DNA of 64,000 bases from Juglans regia. Its lineage: Eukaryota > Streptophyta > Magnoliopsida > Fagales > Juglandaceae. Positions 35,440 to 48,316 of the stretch are shown here, piece by piece. The stretch is taken from positions 24,313,722-24,377,721 of the forward strand of contig NC_049912.1 of NCBI RefSeq assembly GCF_001411555.2. Direction: 5' to 3'. How positions within the stretch are numbered: position 1 is the stretch's first letter; every line of letters begins with the position of its first letter. Below the pieces are notes generated by a model. That model did not search any database and was not told where the DNA came from. It worked only from the letters and a program-made list of their open reading frames with translations. Both the position numbers and the translations under genes were made by a program.

Positions 35440-35850
35440 ATGATGCAGCGGATATTTATAGTAGGTATTTGTAGTATCAAGCATTAAAGGATATCGTAGA
35501 GTCCAAATCATAGTTGGATCAATATTTTATGAGGGAGCTTTGAAAGATTGACGCCTAACTTTAATATTTTAATGTGGTGGAAGATGAATTCAATTAATTT
35601 TTCGATCCTTGCCAATATAGCTCAAGATGTGTTAGTTATTCTCATATCTATTGTTGCTTCTGAGTCGACATTTAGCATTGGAGGTCGTATCTTAAATTCA
35701 TTCCGTAGCTCATTGGCCCCTGTAACAATTGAAGCTCTTATCTGCACACAAAATTGGTTGATGGCTCTCTCCATTAATTATGACTCCAGAGATGTAATGG
35801 AAGATGGAGAAAGTTACAAGTTAGATTCTGGTAAGATTCATATTTGAAGA
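35440..35850 (+). pseudogene. hAT transposase C-terminal remnant (RICESLEEPER-like)
   Basis: The open stretch contains FNILMWWKMNS, then ILANIAQDVLVILIS, then the dimerisation block IVASESTFSIGGRILNSFRS and EALICTQNWL. These are the hallmark residues of the hAT C-terminal domain found in RICESLEEPER/DAYSLEEPER-type proteins. Just upstream LDQYFMREL is recognisable but separated by a stop and a shift. The zinc finger and catalytic parts are missing, so this is a decayed fragment. Confidence 0.85.
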
Positions 35851-37212
35851 CATATAGTCCTTTCAATTAATTATATTTGTAATATAATTTTTTTTTTTTC
35901 ATATAGAGATGACTTTGATGAATATTTTGAATGAGGCCAATTGAATATTACTTGAGTTTTCCTTACTTTAACTCATGATGATTATTGAAATTCTTTATTT
36001 GATTGTTTTCTATATATGCTGACTGCTTCAAAATGCTTGATAAGAGGAGAATATTATACCATTTGTATGTTTGAATTGCCTTTGCAGGTGGGTAGTCCAA
36101 GTTCTTCGATGAGTTGCAATGAATGAGATTTGTCACTAGACTAGGAAACAAGCAGTTGTGAAGTCTCCTTTCAAACCCATACCCAATTGATGGTCATTGA
36201 CTCATTTATGCTATTTTAACTTGTCCACATAGGTAACATGTTGTTTTTGATCTTGTAAAATGGGATTATGTCTATGTAGAACCAGGCACATAAATTTGAA
36301 AATGATACTCAGGATGAATACAATTATGATCATTTTATATCATACTGGTTTTGTATGATTCACATATTATTGATGAGTATTTGTTGAGCGGCTACTTTTT
36401 GTTTATCTTGGACTTCTCTTCCCAAAAGGAACCCAGTATTATCTGTACGTCCAACATGAAATTCTTGGGATTTAACCAACATGAAATTCTAGCAAATAAA
36501 ATTTAAAGCTGGCGGAACTTCGTTTATTCATTACGGACAAAACCCATAATGGGCTCTCAATGACATTGTTTGAATATGCATGTACACCATTTTAAAAACC
36601 CTCATTGCACTTCGGGCTCTCAATGATTTAGTAAAAAGGCTTGGAGGATTAATTCACATTAAATTAGCTGAATATATTGTCGTTTTCCTCAACACTACGT
36701 GGGCAATCCTCAACAATATCAATATCAATATTAAAAAAAAATAAAATTAAAAAAAAAAACATTCAGTTAATCGGATAATTTTTAAAATTTTTAGATTCGG
36801 TTAAACAGGTAATATAGTCGGTTTGATTAATCGGATAATATGGTTGGGTCGGAATAATGGTTGTCGAGTTGGGAAGGGCCAACGGCCCTTCCTTTCACCA
36901 TGAAATAACGATTAGAGACTTCACTTGATTTGTTATTAGGTTAGCATCATATGTCATTGAAAAGTTGACGGAGAGACGCAAATACACCAAGATAGGCACT
37001 CATTGTAGCTGAAATTTGGAGTCTCACGTGGCAATGGTGCGACCTATAGATTCACTTCCAAGGTGGCAGCGAGTCAAGATGAAATTCGAAGGTGCCACCA
37101 CCCTGCAAGGTGTAGAAGGAGGGGGTGATTCTCCTTCCTTAATTATTTCTTTTAAACTTTTTAAGAAATTAATTTTTATGTAAATATAACTTCTTTTATT
37201 TTTTAAGTTTTT
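35851..37212. other. Spacer without a recognised gene
   Basis: It is AT-rich. Around 36765-36850 the words TTAATCGGATAAT and TCGGTT are repeated several times, as in subterminal regions of DNA transposons, but no ends were found. No open frame has family features. Confidence 0.45.
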
Positions 37213-37392
37213 AATAAGAGAAATGTTAGTAGCAGTCATGAGTGTGTAAGCGTCGCACAATCACTTTCAAAAATAATGAATAAATACGAGACTCACATGA
37301 AAAAAAAATTAATTTATTAATAGTGGACCCCGCTCTTTTCAAAATGACTGCACGGCACTTGCACACTCCACGATTATATATAACATTTCTTA
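37213..37392. mobile_element. MITE family B copy 2
   Basis: It starts AGAGAAATGTTAGTAGCAGTCATG, contains TACGAGACTCACATG and AAATGACTGCACGGCACTTG, and ends CACGATTATATATAACATTTCT. The ends GAAATGTTA and TAACATTTC are perfect inverted repeats. Confidence 0.8.
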
Positions 37393-37814
37393 TTGGACCG
37401 TTTGAGAATTAACTAATGTTGGATGAAGGTGTTTAATTGTAAATTGTTAAAATTTTAAATATATAAATGGTGCGAGTTTGTAAAGTAATTAAAAACAAAT
37501 TTTTTTTATAAATTTTTTTTTTTTTATACATCAAGCATATTGTTGATATGAAAGTTTTTCACATTAATTATACTAATTGATATTTTGATTTTTTAAGAAT
37601 TATTCATACATTATAATTATGATATTTTAAAAACTATCTAAAATTATACATTATAATCATTATTGTTATAATTATAGTTTTAAATTATTCACATTACAGT
37701 TTTAAAATTTGCAAGTATCGTACACTCTCTTAAAAATTATTTTTTCTAATAATAAACACTTTTATTTAAAAGAAATTACAAAATTTATCCATTCTAAAAC
37801 TACAACTAACTTTA

Positions 37815-37992
37815 ATATGATAAATGATAGTTGCAGTTATGAGTGTGTAAATGTTGCGTAATTACTTTAAAAAAATGAATAAATATGAGACCTACATGAA
37901 AAAATTAGTTTTTTAATAATAAATTTCATTTTTTTTCGAAATGACTGCTCAACGTTTGCACAATCTACGATTGTATGTTGCATTAATCCTTT
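37815..37992. mobile_element. MITE family B copy 3
   Basis: It has GATAGTTGCAGTTATGAGTG at the left, TATGAGACCTACATG in the middle and AAATGACTGCTCAACGTTTG then CTACGATTGTATGTTGCATTAA at the right. It lies about 420 bases from copy 2 in the same orientation. Confidence 0.75.
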
Positions 37993-38026
37993 AATATTTA
38001 GCAAGTGACGTGTGTTAAACAATTAA

Positions 38027-38245
38027 GGTCCCATTTGGATTATGAAACCATCTAAACCCATATCATCTCAACTAATTTCATCTCATCATTATAAATTTAT
38101 CAAATTTTCACATAAAATACAATAAATAATTCAACTTTTTTAAATTTCAATTTAACCTTTTCAAATCTTAAAATAATAATATTTTATTCAATTTTTAATG
38201 TTTATCTAAAAATATCTTATCTCATCTCACTATCCAAATAGAGGT
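38027..38245. mobile_element. MITE family A copy 4
   Basis: It begins AGGTCCCATTTGGATTATGA and ends ATCTCATCTCACTATCCAAATAGAGG. The arms TTTGGAT and ATCCAAA are inverted repeats. The core has AAATACAATAAATAATTCAAC, as in other copies. Confidence 0.8.
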
Positions 38246-38374
38246 TAAAATCTCGATCCACGCACCCTCTACGTTGCCACAAAATACATTGTCATTTTTG
38301 TCCTGTAATAACAAACAACTCATTTTCTCTTCCTTCCTTCACGCCGAGCAAATAACTCTCATTCTCTTTCAGCA

Positions 38375-38545
38375 GGGCTGTAAATTTGAACTAGAAAATC
38401 GGTTCGGACCAAACCGGTTGGACCAGTTTTGAACCGGTTCGGTCTGGGATCGGTTATTGTAACCGTAAAACTAGTCGAACCCGGTCCGGTCCAATTCGGT
38501 CTCGATTTCAATTTCATGGTTTCCAAGACAAGACCAGACCTGTCC
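38375..38545. repeat. GC-richer repeat of GGTTCGG/CCGGTCC words
   Basis: Short words such as CGGTTCGGACC, AACCGGTT and GGTCCGGTCC recur in both orientations within 170 bases, in contrast to the AT-rich surroundings. This resembles subterminal repeats of hAT-type elements; a related GGACCGGACTGG word occurs near 41450. The element boundaries are unproven. Confidence 0.4.
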
Positions 38546-38559
38546 AATAGGAAAAAAAA

Positions 38560-39975
38560 TATAAAAATTAATATTATCTATAAAATTTTTATATAAAATT
38601 AATATTATACAAAATATTTGTTATATATAATATATAATTATATATGAAGTTTTATATATAGAAGTTTTATATATAATATATAATTGTATATGAAATAATT
38701 TCATATTATAATTTATAAATTATAGCATAAAATGTGAACATTTGGAATTTATTGATTATATATTATTAATATAATTATGTATAATATAATGTTATTATAA
38801 TTTATAAAAAAAAAATTAATCTTAAAGATGAAAATTTAATTTATCATATGCTTTAAACATCAAATATATATTTAAATTATAAATAACATTTTATTTATAG
38901 TTATACTAATATATAACTAATACTGATATATTATATATAGCTAAATAATCACTATACTAAATAATCACATATAAAATAATGATACAGTAATACTAATTAA
39001 TAATACTATCAATAATATAGTTATAATAAATTAAACTCGCTATAACAATTAACAAACTCACTATTGCTATAGTTATACTTATAGATAAAATATAAATATC
39101 AGCCTACTGTACGCTGCAGCCTCCGCACACTCAATGCATTGAGTGAAAAAAAAAAAAAAAAATTACCTGTGGTGTGCTGCGGCTTCCGGCTGATGCATAG
39201 CATAGCTCATACTTATATTATATAGCTATACTAATAGTCTAATATTAATACTATTATATAGTCTAATTAATACTAATAATATAATATAGACTATAGTTAT
39301 ACTCATACTAATATACTTATACTAAATCACTATAACTAATGCTAATATATAGCTATACTAATAGTCTAATATTGATACTATTATATAGTCCAATATATGA
39401 TATATCTACACTAATATATAACTAATACTAATAGTCTAATATAGACTATAGTTATAGTTATACTAATATAGTTATACTAAATCTAACTAATACTAATATA
39501 TAGCTATACTAATAGTATAATATTAATACTATTATATAGTCTAATATATTATATAGCTATAACTAATACTAATATATATATTAATACTAATAGTTATACT
39601 AAATTACTATAACTAACACTTATATATAGCTATACTAATAGTCTAATATTAATACTATTATATAGTTCAATATATTATTTAGTTACACTAATATATAACT
39701 AATACTAATAGTCTAATATAGACTATAGTTATAGTTATACTAGTATAGTTATACTAAATCACTATAATTATATATAGTATTAGTATTGGTATATTATATA
39801 GTACTATTATGATAGTATCACTATAATAGTATAATAACTATAATAGTATAATATATAGTTAGTATTATAATATATACTATATATTAATATCACTATATAT
39901 ATAATTAATATATATAATATAAACTGTACTATATAATTATATATATTAATATATTATGCATATAGACTAAATTTT
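38560..39975. repeat. AT-rich tandem array of about 1.4 kb
   Basis: Nearly every base is A or T. From about 39200 the phrases CTATACTAATAGTCTAATAT, TAATACTATTATATAGTCTA and ATATATAACTAATACTAATA recur many times in slightly different order. This looks like a degenerate minisatellite that expanded by slippage or unequal exchange. It contains no gene. Confidence 0.8.
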
Positions 39976-41480
39976 AGTCCCAAAGGCAAAACCGCGTCGT
40001 TTAATGGGTTACATTACCCACCCCCCCTCCCTGCTCGACCATCTCTGCTCTGCCTCTCGAGTCCTCGCAGTCGTCTCTCACGCTCAGCCCTTCTCTCACG
40101 CCATCAATAGCCCCTCACTGTCGACACTGTTGGTCTGTTCTATTCTCCTCCACTTCCAGTTGTTCTCGAGGCTACAGAATCACAGATATTGTTTTCCCCT
40201 CTATCAATGAGCTAATCGGAATGTGAACATATATATGCTTTTTATTTTTCAAAATCTTACATTTACTTCATGAATCATTACAATGTTTCAATTCATTGCT
40301 AATTGATTCATGTCATTTACGGTTTTTATCGAATTTACAGATTTGAGATTTAGGGTTTTTTACAGATTTCTAATTTTGATTAGGGTTTATATTTTAAGTT
40401 TTTTTTGTATAGCTCCCCATCAAGCTGAATCTATATTTTATAATTGTGGAAGGTATAATTTTATATTTTATATTTTAGGATTTAGGGTTTATATATGTTG
40501 TATAGCTCCCCATCGAGGATGAATATGTATAGTTCCCCATCCAGCTGAAAATAACTTGATTTATTTCCTTTTTTGTTTTTGTGGGTAATTTTGTTTGTTT
40601 GTTCATATATATCTATTAGTATATTTGAACCTGATAAATTTTTCTGGGTTGCATGGATGTCAATCTGTGATTCTATTGGTTTGGTTTTCTTGTGTGTTAT
40701 TGAATCATTACAATGTTTTCTTGCATCGTGTGTATTATCTATCTGAATTTATTTATGTTTGTATTATGAGTGTATTCTTATTGTGTGTATTATTGATGAT
40801 CGTTCTTGCATTGTGTGTATTCTCTATTTGAATTTTCTGTTATTGCATTGATGATTTTTCTTTCTCTATTAATCTTTATTCTGTGTGTATTGATATAAGG
40901 AATCCATAAGTTTGTTCTCTTGTACTATATAATGAGAGGTAAAGTACTTTGTCCTTTTGGCTTGTCGTTGTAATTCATGTACTTGCGATTCTTTTATATC
41001 AATTTATTTGGTGGCTATTGAACACTTATAAAAAAAGTCAGGTTTGGTTGATCCTTCTTTTTTTGTGAACTGATATCGATATGTGCATAACTGCATATTG
41101 TAAAAATTTCAATGAGCTTCTGATTTAGAATTTATTTTGTTGTTCCAAATTTTTTTTTAATCAGATTTTATATTTTTATAGCAGACTTTTTTGTAGCAAT
41201 TTTTTTTTATTATAGCAGATTTTGTTATAGCTAATTTTTTTATGACAGTAGATTTTTTACATGAAAGAACCTTTTTTATGATAGAACTTTTTTATGGTAG
41301 ATGATTAAAACTAGAAAACTGAACTAAATCGGATAAAAATCGATAAAATCGGAATCGGAAATATCGATTTAGGGGAGTGATTAATGTGTAATCGATTTTT
41401 AAAAATACAAAATCAAAACATACCAATTCGATCTTAAATTTTATCTATAATCGGACCGGACTGGTTATCCCCTTCCGCAC
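39976..41480. other. Spacer with T-rich, weakly repeated sequence
   Basis: A CT-rich block lies at 40010-40200. The phrase AGCTCCCCATC or a variant occurs three times at 40412-40545, and TTGCATTGTGTGTATT-like phrases recur between 40720 and 40850. No open frame shows family features. Confidence 0.45.
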
Positions 41481-42609
41481 TTGTTCTTCCCTCCTTCACG
41501 CTGACCCCCGTTCCGCCGAGGAAACAACGGAGACCGAAGCTCGATTTCACCAGCCACCGAATACCAAGGTTTCCTTCTCCCTCTCCTTCAACGTTCCGGC
41601 GAGCAAGAGAGGGCTGGATTTCTCAGCCTCAGCCTTCAGTCGGCAAGGAAAGCTACCGTTCCTACCCAAAGAAAGTCGGTATTTCCCTGTTTTTCTTATT
41701 TTCTCCTTCGAAAGAAATTTATCTGTGTTTACATCTTGGAAGGAGGGTCAAGAACAAAGAGACTGTGATTCCCGGCCCAGATTCTCGCATACCTGTTGTT
41801 TTACTTGGTGGGTTCTGACTATTATCCTTATATATTTGGCCTTTGTCAGTTATTTTGAACTGTTAGGAGGAAATGCCCAAATAAATTTGAACTACGAAGT
41901 GTATAGATTTTCTTAGAAATGAAGAGTGGCAAAACGAGAAGAAATTATTCCATAAACCTAGCCAGCACATTACACATTTCTCTCACAGGGCAATGGTGGT
42001 TTGTTGTGGAGGACCCACCAAGTAAAACAACAGGTTTTCATATTGCCAGTGTTCATTTCCTTCACATTCTTCCTTTCACGTTCTCTCAAAGACTTGCGAA
42101 GGGTTACGAACAGAATTGCTACGCAGGAAAAGAAAAGAGATGCTATTTGTGAAAACAAAATTTCTGTGCTGTAATTTTTGCTTATCACTCTAATAATGTG
42201 ATTGGTATTATTTTTTTAATATAAAATAATTATTTTAATTCTTGGTATCACTCTAATAATTATCACTCTAATCAATCACATCTGAGGATAGAGAGTAATA
42301 AAAAATAAAACTCTTGTGAAAATTCTGTTTGCGATGGTTTTCGTTTATGTATTTTTTTTCCACGTCAGAGGGCCCGCTGCAGCCTTCCATAAAGAACACA
42401 AGGGGGTGGGGGAAATCCGGTTTTAACCCGAATGAGTCGGGTCGGATTAATTCGTTCTGGGTGACAACTGGGTCGGGCCCAAATGTAGCTTGAACTGATC
42501 AGGTTGCGGTCCTTGAGAGGGGTGCGGGGTGTTAAAAACTAAGGCTACTGTATAGCATGACTCCTGAACATTGTATGTAGCTTGCAGCCAGCACGCATAG
42601 AGGCCAAGT
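41481..42609 (+). promoter_or_regulatory. Probable promoter and 5' leader of the TatB-like gene
   Basis: A GC-richer stretch at 41481-41680 looks like a transcribed leader. A possible leader intron would run from the donor after 41678 (GTCG|GTATTT) to an acceptor TTGCAG just before 42588, about 20 bases upstream of the ATG. This is inferred from splice-site words only. Confidence 0.35.
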
Positions 42610-45600
42610 ATGTTTGGTATTTCATACGGAGAGCTCTTCCTCTTGATCGGTGCCACCGCTGCCCTCGTCGGTACTCTCTCTCTCTCAGTTTAGATAAAAG
42701 TTTGGTTCCAAATATTCCGTATGTTCCATTTCGATTTGGTCATAGCTTTTCTGGGGTTATTTGAATTGTGGAATTTGGTTATGCGGGTCCGCTTTATGAC
42801 AATGTAACGCAAACAAAAATTGAATTTTTTTTCCCCCCCCCTTTTTGCGAGAGTTATAGGCCCAAAGGATCTCCCAATTTTAGCTAGAACTGCGGGGAGG
42901 TTAGCTGGTCGAGCAATCGGGTACGTTCAATTAGCTCGTGGGCAATTCGACAATGTTATGCAGCAGTCTCAAGCTCGTCAGGTAATTTATTTTACTTCCT
43001 CTTTTTATTCCTCAGTGTACAGATAAATATTCGGATGGGGATGCTTTGTTCTGAGTAAGAGATTATGGTAAACACGATAAAGGGAATAGTCAGTTTGGCC
43101 CTTCGAGAATGCATTTCAAGCTTATCTACACTTTGTGACGAATGGGTTTGAGCTAATTTTGCCATTCTTTCTGTTTGGAAGTCGCATGGAAATGATCATG
43201 CTGAATCACATTGACGAGAACTATGGCTCTTTCTTTCTATTTTTTTGTACTTTTTCCTGATTTAAGGATTGGATATAGGTCTATAATCCAATCCAAGGGA
43301 ACCATGGAAGATTGCAGTTTCATTATTCCAACTGTGCTGTGTATTTTGTTTGAACTATTCTGTTCGATATGTAGGTCTATTTGTATCCTAAACAGCATCC
43401 AAGGATGCGGAGAGAGAACGAAAGAAGCACTCCATTGTTAGGTTGAGGCGGAGTGCTTTGGAGAAGATCCTTTGCTCATGTCATGATGGGATATGCGTGG
43501 CAATCGGACAAATGGTCATGAGCTAGCAAATATTATGATGTGGATATTTATGCCATTATTCTCTAGTTGACGGATGAAGATCCCCGATAATTATTTTTCC
43601 TCCAAAAAGTTTCTGCAATTCAGAAATAGATAAATACAACATGTACACCTCACATATTAAATGCAGCCCTGGGCTCTGGGCAACATGGACTCAACATTAA
43701 ATCCTGTGGAGTTTAGATATTGTGTCTATTTCTCTCTGAATTGTTGGAAGTGTTTGTGACAGAAAACTGTAGGGAATCTAAATCTTTTGTTGATAGAAAT
43801 GCTCCGAATCATTCTTCATCTCTCTTCCTAGGGCTCATCATGGTCTATTTAGCTAGGCATAGCACATAGGCCTTGCTATTAGTAGCCATATTAGGCATGT
43901 GTTTTCATGGATTTACCCCCTAAGCTAAATTCCTTTCTGGCCACAATGTTCTTAGAGCCCTGGTGAAGACATGTAATGTGAATGATGTTCTCAAGTGGTA
44001 TCAATGCATTGTAAATTGAAGTTCCAAGAAAGAGCGGCTATAAAGAGAATTTAGAACTATCCAAACGATAGATAGTGCTGCCTGGTTAAGATAAGCAATA
44101 GTTTTGGTAATTTTATAACAGCAAAATACACAAAAGGTTTTTCAAACTTATGCGCTTTGCATTAATCTTTAGGTTCACAAAGAACTTCAAGATACAATGG
44201 CTCAACTAGAGGTTATTCGTCATGAAATCCGAGGTATCTCTTTTATGAATCCTGGTCCTTTGACTCGAAGGCTGATGGATGAACCTAAAGATCCTGCTTC
44301 CAACATAGAGTCTGGTACGCCAAGTCTCTGAAATTTTTATGTTATTCGGTTATTCCAGTACCTTTGCAAGTTTATTCCCTCTGTTTAAATGTTATTATTG
44401 TTCATCATACTAAAATGTTTTTTTGGTCCCTCTTTGCTAAGCATGCAATAGGCCACCTGATAAGTGTGAAGAAGCACAGAAGCCTATAAGTGCTACGATG
44501 AAGGTTTTTATTTTTTTTAATTTTCATTTTTATCTTGGTTACGTCATTAATGTTGCTTCTTACTTTGGATTATCTTAATCCCATTTTATGCATCTCTCTC
44601 AGGACTATAGCTTCAAGACCTCAGGTTTTGTTGATCTACATAGTCAAGCTACTGCTTATGCTAGATTGGCTGAGTCTGAAACCTTAAAGACTGGTTCTTT
44701 GAGTAGCATTACAGAAAAAGAGAACATCATTGATGAATCTACTCTCTTCACTGTCCTCCCAATTTCAGCTGAAAGCACTGGGATGCTACCAGATCGAAAG
44801 GGTAATAGTCTTCCCTCTATCAGTTATTATTTTTATCCATCTCTAACTTCTGGTGTACTTATTTAGTAATGGAACTTCATGTTGTTTCTGTGTTTAGTAT
44901 AGGTGCCTAACCCAAGAATAGCACACATCGGTTTGGACTGGATATTTTCCTCCCTATATTAAATAAGAAACTTAAAAGCACTAGTGCTTTTTCTTACTAA
45001 TTTTTTAGCTGCTGCTCTGCAGTAATTAGTTAATATCTTCAGCCTCTTTCTTTGTACCACCTGAGACCCTCAATCTGTTGTCCTGTGCCACTTCTTGTTC
45101 CTATTGGTAGATCTTTAAACTTTGAGTTTCATTGAAAGAAATAAGCCAAGAATCTTTATGATGATTTCTCTTGGAAGTGGTGCAGTGCTTTAGGTACCAA
45201 GGATAGTAAAGATATTAATTTCTGAAGCAGTTAAAATTGAAATTATCAGCATTTGCAGTCTACTCGTCCACCTCGTGTTATTTTCTTGAAAGAAATCTTA
45301 TTTAGATATTAAAACTAATGCGAAGAATTGTAATCTTTTGGAATAGATGAAAAATTGGTTGTTGAAGACTTGAGCTTGATTGCTGTCACAAAGAGGAATA
45401 AGGGGCTTCGATTGTAAAAAGGGGCTTGGAAGGAGTTTTATGTTTATGCAGTGTCAAATATTTATTTCCAAATACTTGTAAAAAAATATATTTATGTCCA
45501 AATGATTAACTCCATGGATGTGGTGGCAGGAAGTGCAAAAGGATCAGACATTGTGTTGGAAGCAGTACTTGAAGCAGAAGTAGCACGTAATGCCAAAGAT

Positions 45601-45645
45601 TTCTTTTCACAACCCCAAAATCAGATAGACCGAATAGATGGGTAA
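42610..45645 (+). CDS. TATB: Mitochondrial twin-arginine translocase TatB-like protein
   Basis: Six exons join in frame: 42610-42670, 42860-42981, 44173-44314, 44442-44503, 44603-44801, 45530-45645, giving 233 residues. The N-terminus is a single hydrophobic helix (MFGISYGELFLLIGATAAL) with the hinge GPKDLP, followed by an amphipathic region (ARTAGRLAGRAIGYVQ) and a helical stretch (VHKELQDTMAQLEVIRHEIR), the classic TatA/TatB layout. The best match is the plant nuclear-encoded mitochondrial TatB, which works with the mitochondrially encoded TatC, for example in maturation of the Rieske protein. The first codons overlap the membrane helix, so no separate presequence is seen; import would need an internal signal. 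The C-terminal two thirds is poorly conserved, acidic and Ser-rich. Confidence 0.9.
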
Positions 45646-45654
45646 TGCTACTTT

Positions 45655-46130
45655 TGGATCTACCCATAGGGGGTTGGGGGAGTGCATTTTCCACTCTTAA
45701 ACTAACGTATGTTTTATTCATACCACCCTAAACTACAAAAATTGATACAGTGCACCCTCCAATTATTAAAAGGGACACATGCACCTCTAACCACCACCGA
45801 CTGTCAAATAACACCGCATTAAAGATGACGGTGAAAACTAAAAAGAAATGTCTCCACCGGCTGCCAACAGTTTCTTCGAAATTATACTGAACGGGTTGGT
45901 TGATCCCCCTCCCGTTTTAGCAACTTATCCTAAGGTCTCCTCACCAAGAGCTCTCCCGTTTACAAGTTCCTTCCTTTTATTTTTTTTCTAATCTTTCAGA
46001 TTTGGACAAAAGGTTCTATTTGACAGAAAGTGGTGGTTGGATGGTGCAAAGAAATAAAACACTTGTTAATTGGAGGGTGGAAACTGTATCTATCCCAAAT
46101 GAAAATTTACGTTCATATTTCAAAATTTCT
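45655..46130. repeat. Inverted-repeat element just downstream of the TatB-like stop
   Basis: GATACAGTGCACCCTCCAATTA (from about 45745) is matched in reverse complement by TAATTGGAGGGTGGAAACTGTATC near 46070-46095. The flanking AAACGTAAA-like words are also partly inverted. This suggests a transposon of about 450 bases in the 3' UTR region. Its exact ends and target duplication were not found. Confidence 0.5.
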
Positions 46131-46397
46131 AGTGAATTCTATATGAGACTGTATATTGTTAATGCTGATGAAGATGTCAATGGTTGAGATCGTTACCATG
46201 TAAGTTTTGCTAGCTGTCACAGGCTCTAATGAGAAAGTTGCTCTTACATTGTATAAAACCAGTTCATAACAACTTGCGCAAGTCAGTTTGTATAAATAAA
46301 TCATCTATAAAGTGCCTGCTGTTTGCCAGAATTGCCTTTGGCCTATGGGTTGAAGTCAATGAAGTCCTCCAACTTGAAAGAGTAGAGGATACCTTTA

Positions 46398-46520
46398 GGA
46401 GATGTTTGGATTGCGAGCCGAGCTGAGCTGAGCTGAGAGCTGAAAGTTGAATATAATAGTGTTAGAATATAATTTTTGTTTTTAAGATGAGTTGAGATGA
46501 TTTTTGAAACTAAAACGCAG
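46398..46520. repeat. Short MITE family A relative
   Basis: GATGTTTGGATTGCGAGCCG, an exact triplicate GAGCT, GTTGAATATAATAGTGTTAG and AGATGAGTTGAGATGATTTT follow the family A motif order, but the copy is about half length. Confidence 0.55.
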
Positions 46521-47405
46521 CTTAAATGGATAAAAAATTGAAACAAATTATAGTACAGGAACAGTACACAGCCCAGGTGTTTAAAGTCTAATGCTTAGAT
46601 TATAATGTTATACAATTTATTTTTATATCTATTTTATACTTGAAGGTTACAAAAACCTTAATTTCTATTTCGGATTTTTGGTTGCCTTCGGTTTTTTCTA
46701 GAGAAGAAAAATATCAAATTTATATATCTCATCTGAACGGACTTTGGTGCCTCTTTCCTGATCAACTCGGCAATAGTGAAATTTTGATAGGATTTCCAAA
46801 TTTCAAAGCCGCATAAGAAAAGGAGGATATTTTCTTCTTTTGGATCAGTTATGGCTTGTTGGGAACGCAAATCATTTCATCTCAAAATTTTCATAATTTT
46901 TTTTTCTTTTTTTTAATAAGCATAATTTCCTTTTCAAATATTATTAAATTAAAGATATTTTTTAATTTCAAATTTTTAATTTTTTTATCTAATTATTATA
47001 ATTTTTTTTAAATTAAAAAAAACATAAAATTTAACAAGTATATTGTAATAATAATTTTAGATATAAGGAATGTTGTTAAAGAGACATATCGTTGCCTTGG
47101 GCAATCAATCACCGTCAAAAACAACTGTTTCCATTAAAAGCAAGCACATGATCACACTCTCTCTCATAATTAATGCCAGATCCAATAAATCTTTAATGCT
47201 TAATAAGGCCGGGGAAGTGGAGGAGAAAAAAGACTCCATACTCCATGGATTGAAGAAGAAACCATCTCTAGTTTTGCGTATATTTCTTTTTTTAAATTGA
47301 ATTCATAATCAATGGTGTAGATAAGAAAATGTAGAAGCAGTGCATTTCGCTAAAGGAAAATGCATGCCACTATATACATTCGACCAAGAAAATCCAATGA
47401 TGATC

Positions 47406-47447
<42 letters not shown>
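47406..47447. repeat. Microsatellite (CT)n(TA)n
   Basis: About twelve CT units are followed directly by about eight TA units. Confidence 0.95.
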
Positions 47448-48195
47448 GAACACTGCATGCAAGTGCGCCCAACCCTAAAGAATTCCACAACAGTCTACAT
47501 TCAATAATAAATATGAATCGATGTCCGAAAGCAGTAAACAAATTCCATAAACTAATGGGCATAAAAGAGATCGAAAGCCCCATCGACATGCACATGGCCT
47601 TGTTCCCTACCTCACTTGGCTCATGACTTTTAATTACTACTTCCTCCCATAAAAAATTAATAAAAATAATAACTTGCAATAAATTAATGATTGGAAATTA
47701 GGAAAATGATGGTATATACTTATATATGAAGAATCTTCATAGGAAAACAGTAGCATATTTATTTATAAATTTGAAGGAATAAAACACACATGACACAACA
47801 ACAAAGCATATTGCAGCATTAATATATATATAGAGCAATAAACATGGCAGACAATAGGCCAGGCCAGGCCAGGTGGGGGCTAATTAATTATTTTATTGCT
47901 TCTTAAATATTGTCTATTACAAATTAAGCTCCAGATTCTTAATTAATTTTGATGATATCTATATACGACCAAATATCAAATAAAAATTACAGACATTAAT
48001 CAAAATCAAATTAATTAAGAACACCGGCAGGCCAGCAGCTGCTTAATTAATAATTAATTGATCCATCAAGTGCCTTAATTATCATTTTAATTAGTCATCA
48101 TCATGCATTAATGGCCGATACATGATGATGATCATGATGATCACTTTGGGGAATAGCTAGCCGGCAGACCAACAAGCTACACGCACGTACGTAGT

Positions 48196-48282
48196 TTAGC
48201 TACGGTTCTTGCAGTACTTCTCCATGGCTCTGGGTGCTGGATCAACTCGATCAGACAAAATTTACATTAGTTATAGCAGCAC

Positions 48283-48316
<34 letters not shown>

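Larger units (their letters stand above)
46131..48195. other. Spacer between the TatB-like and IAA14-like genes
   Basis: No gene is supported. It includes a short family A-like repeat at 46398-46520 and a CT/TA microsatellite. The last few hundred bases before 48195 are probably the 3' UTR of the Aux/IAA gene on the minus strand. Confidence 0.5.
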
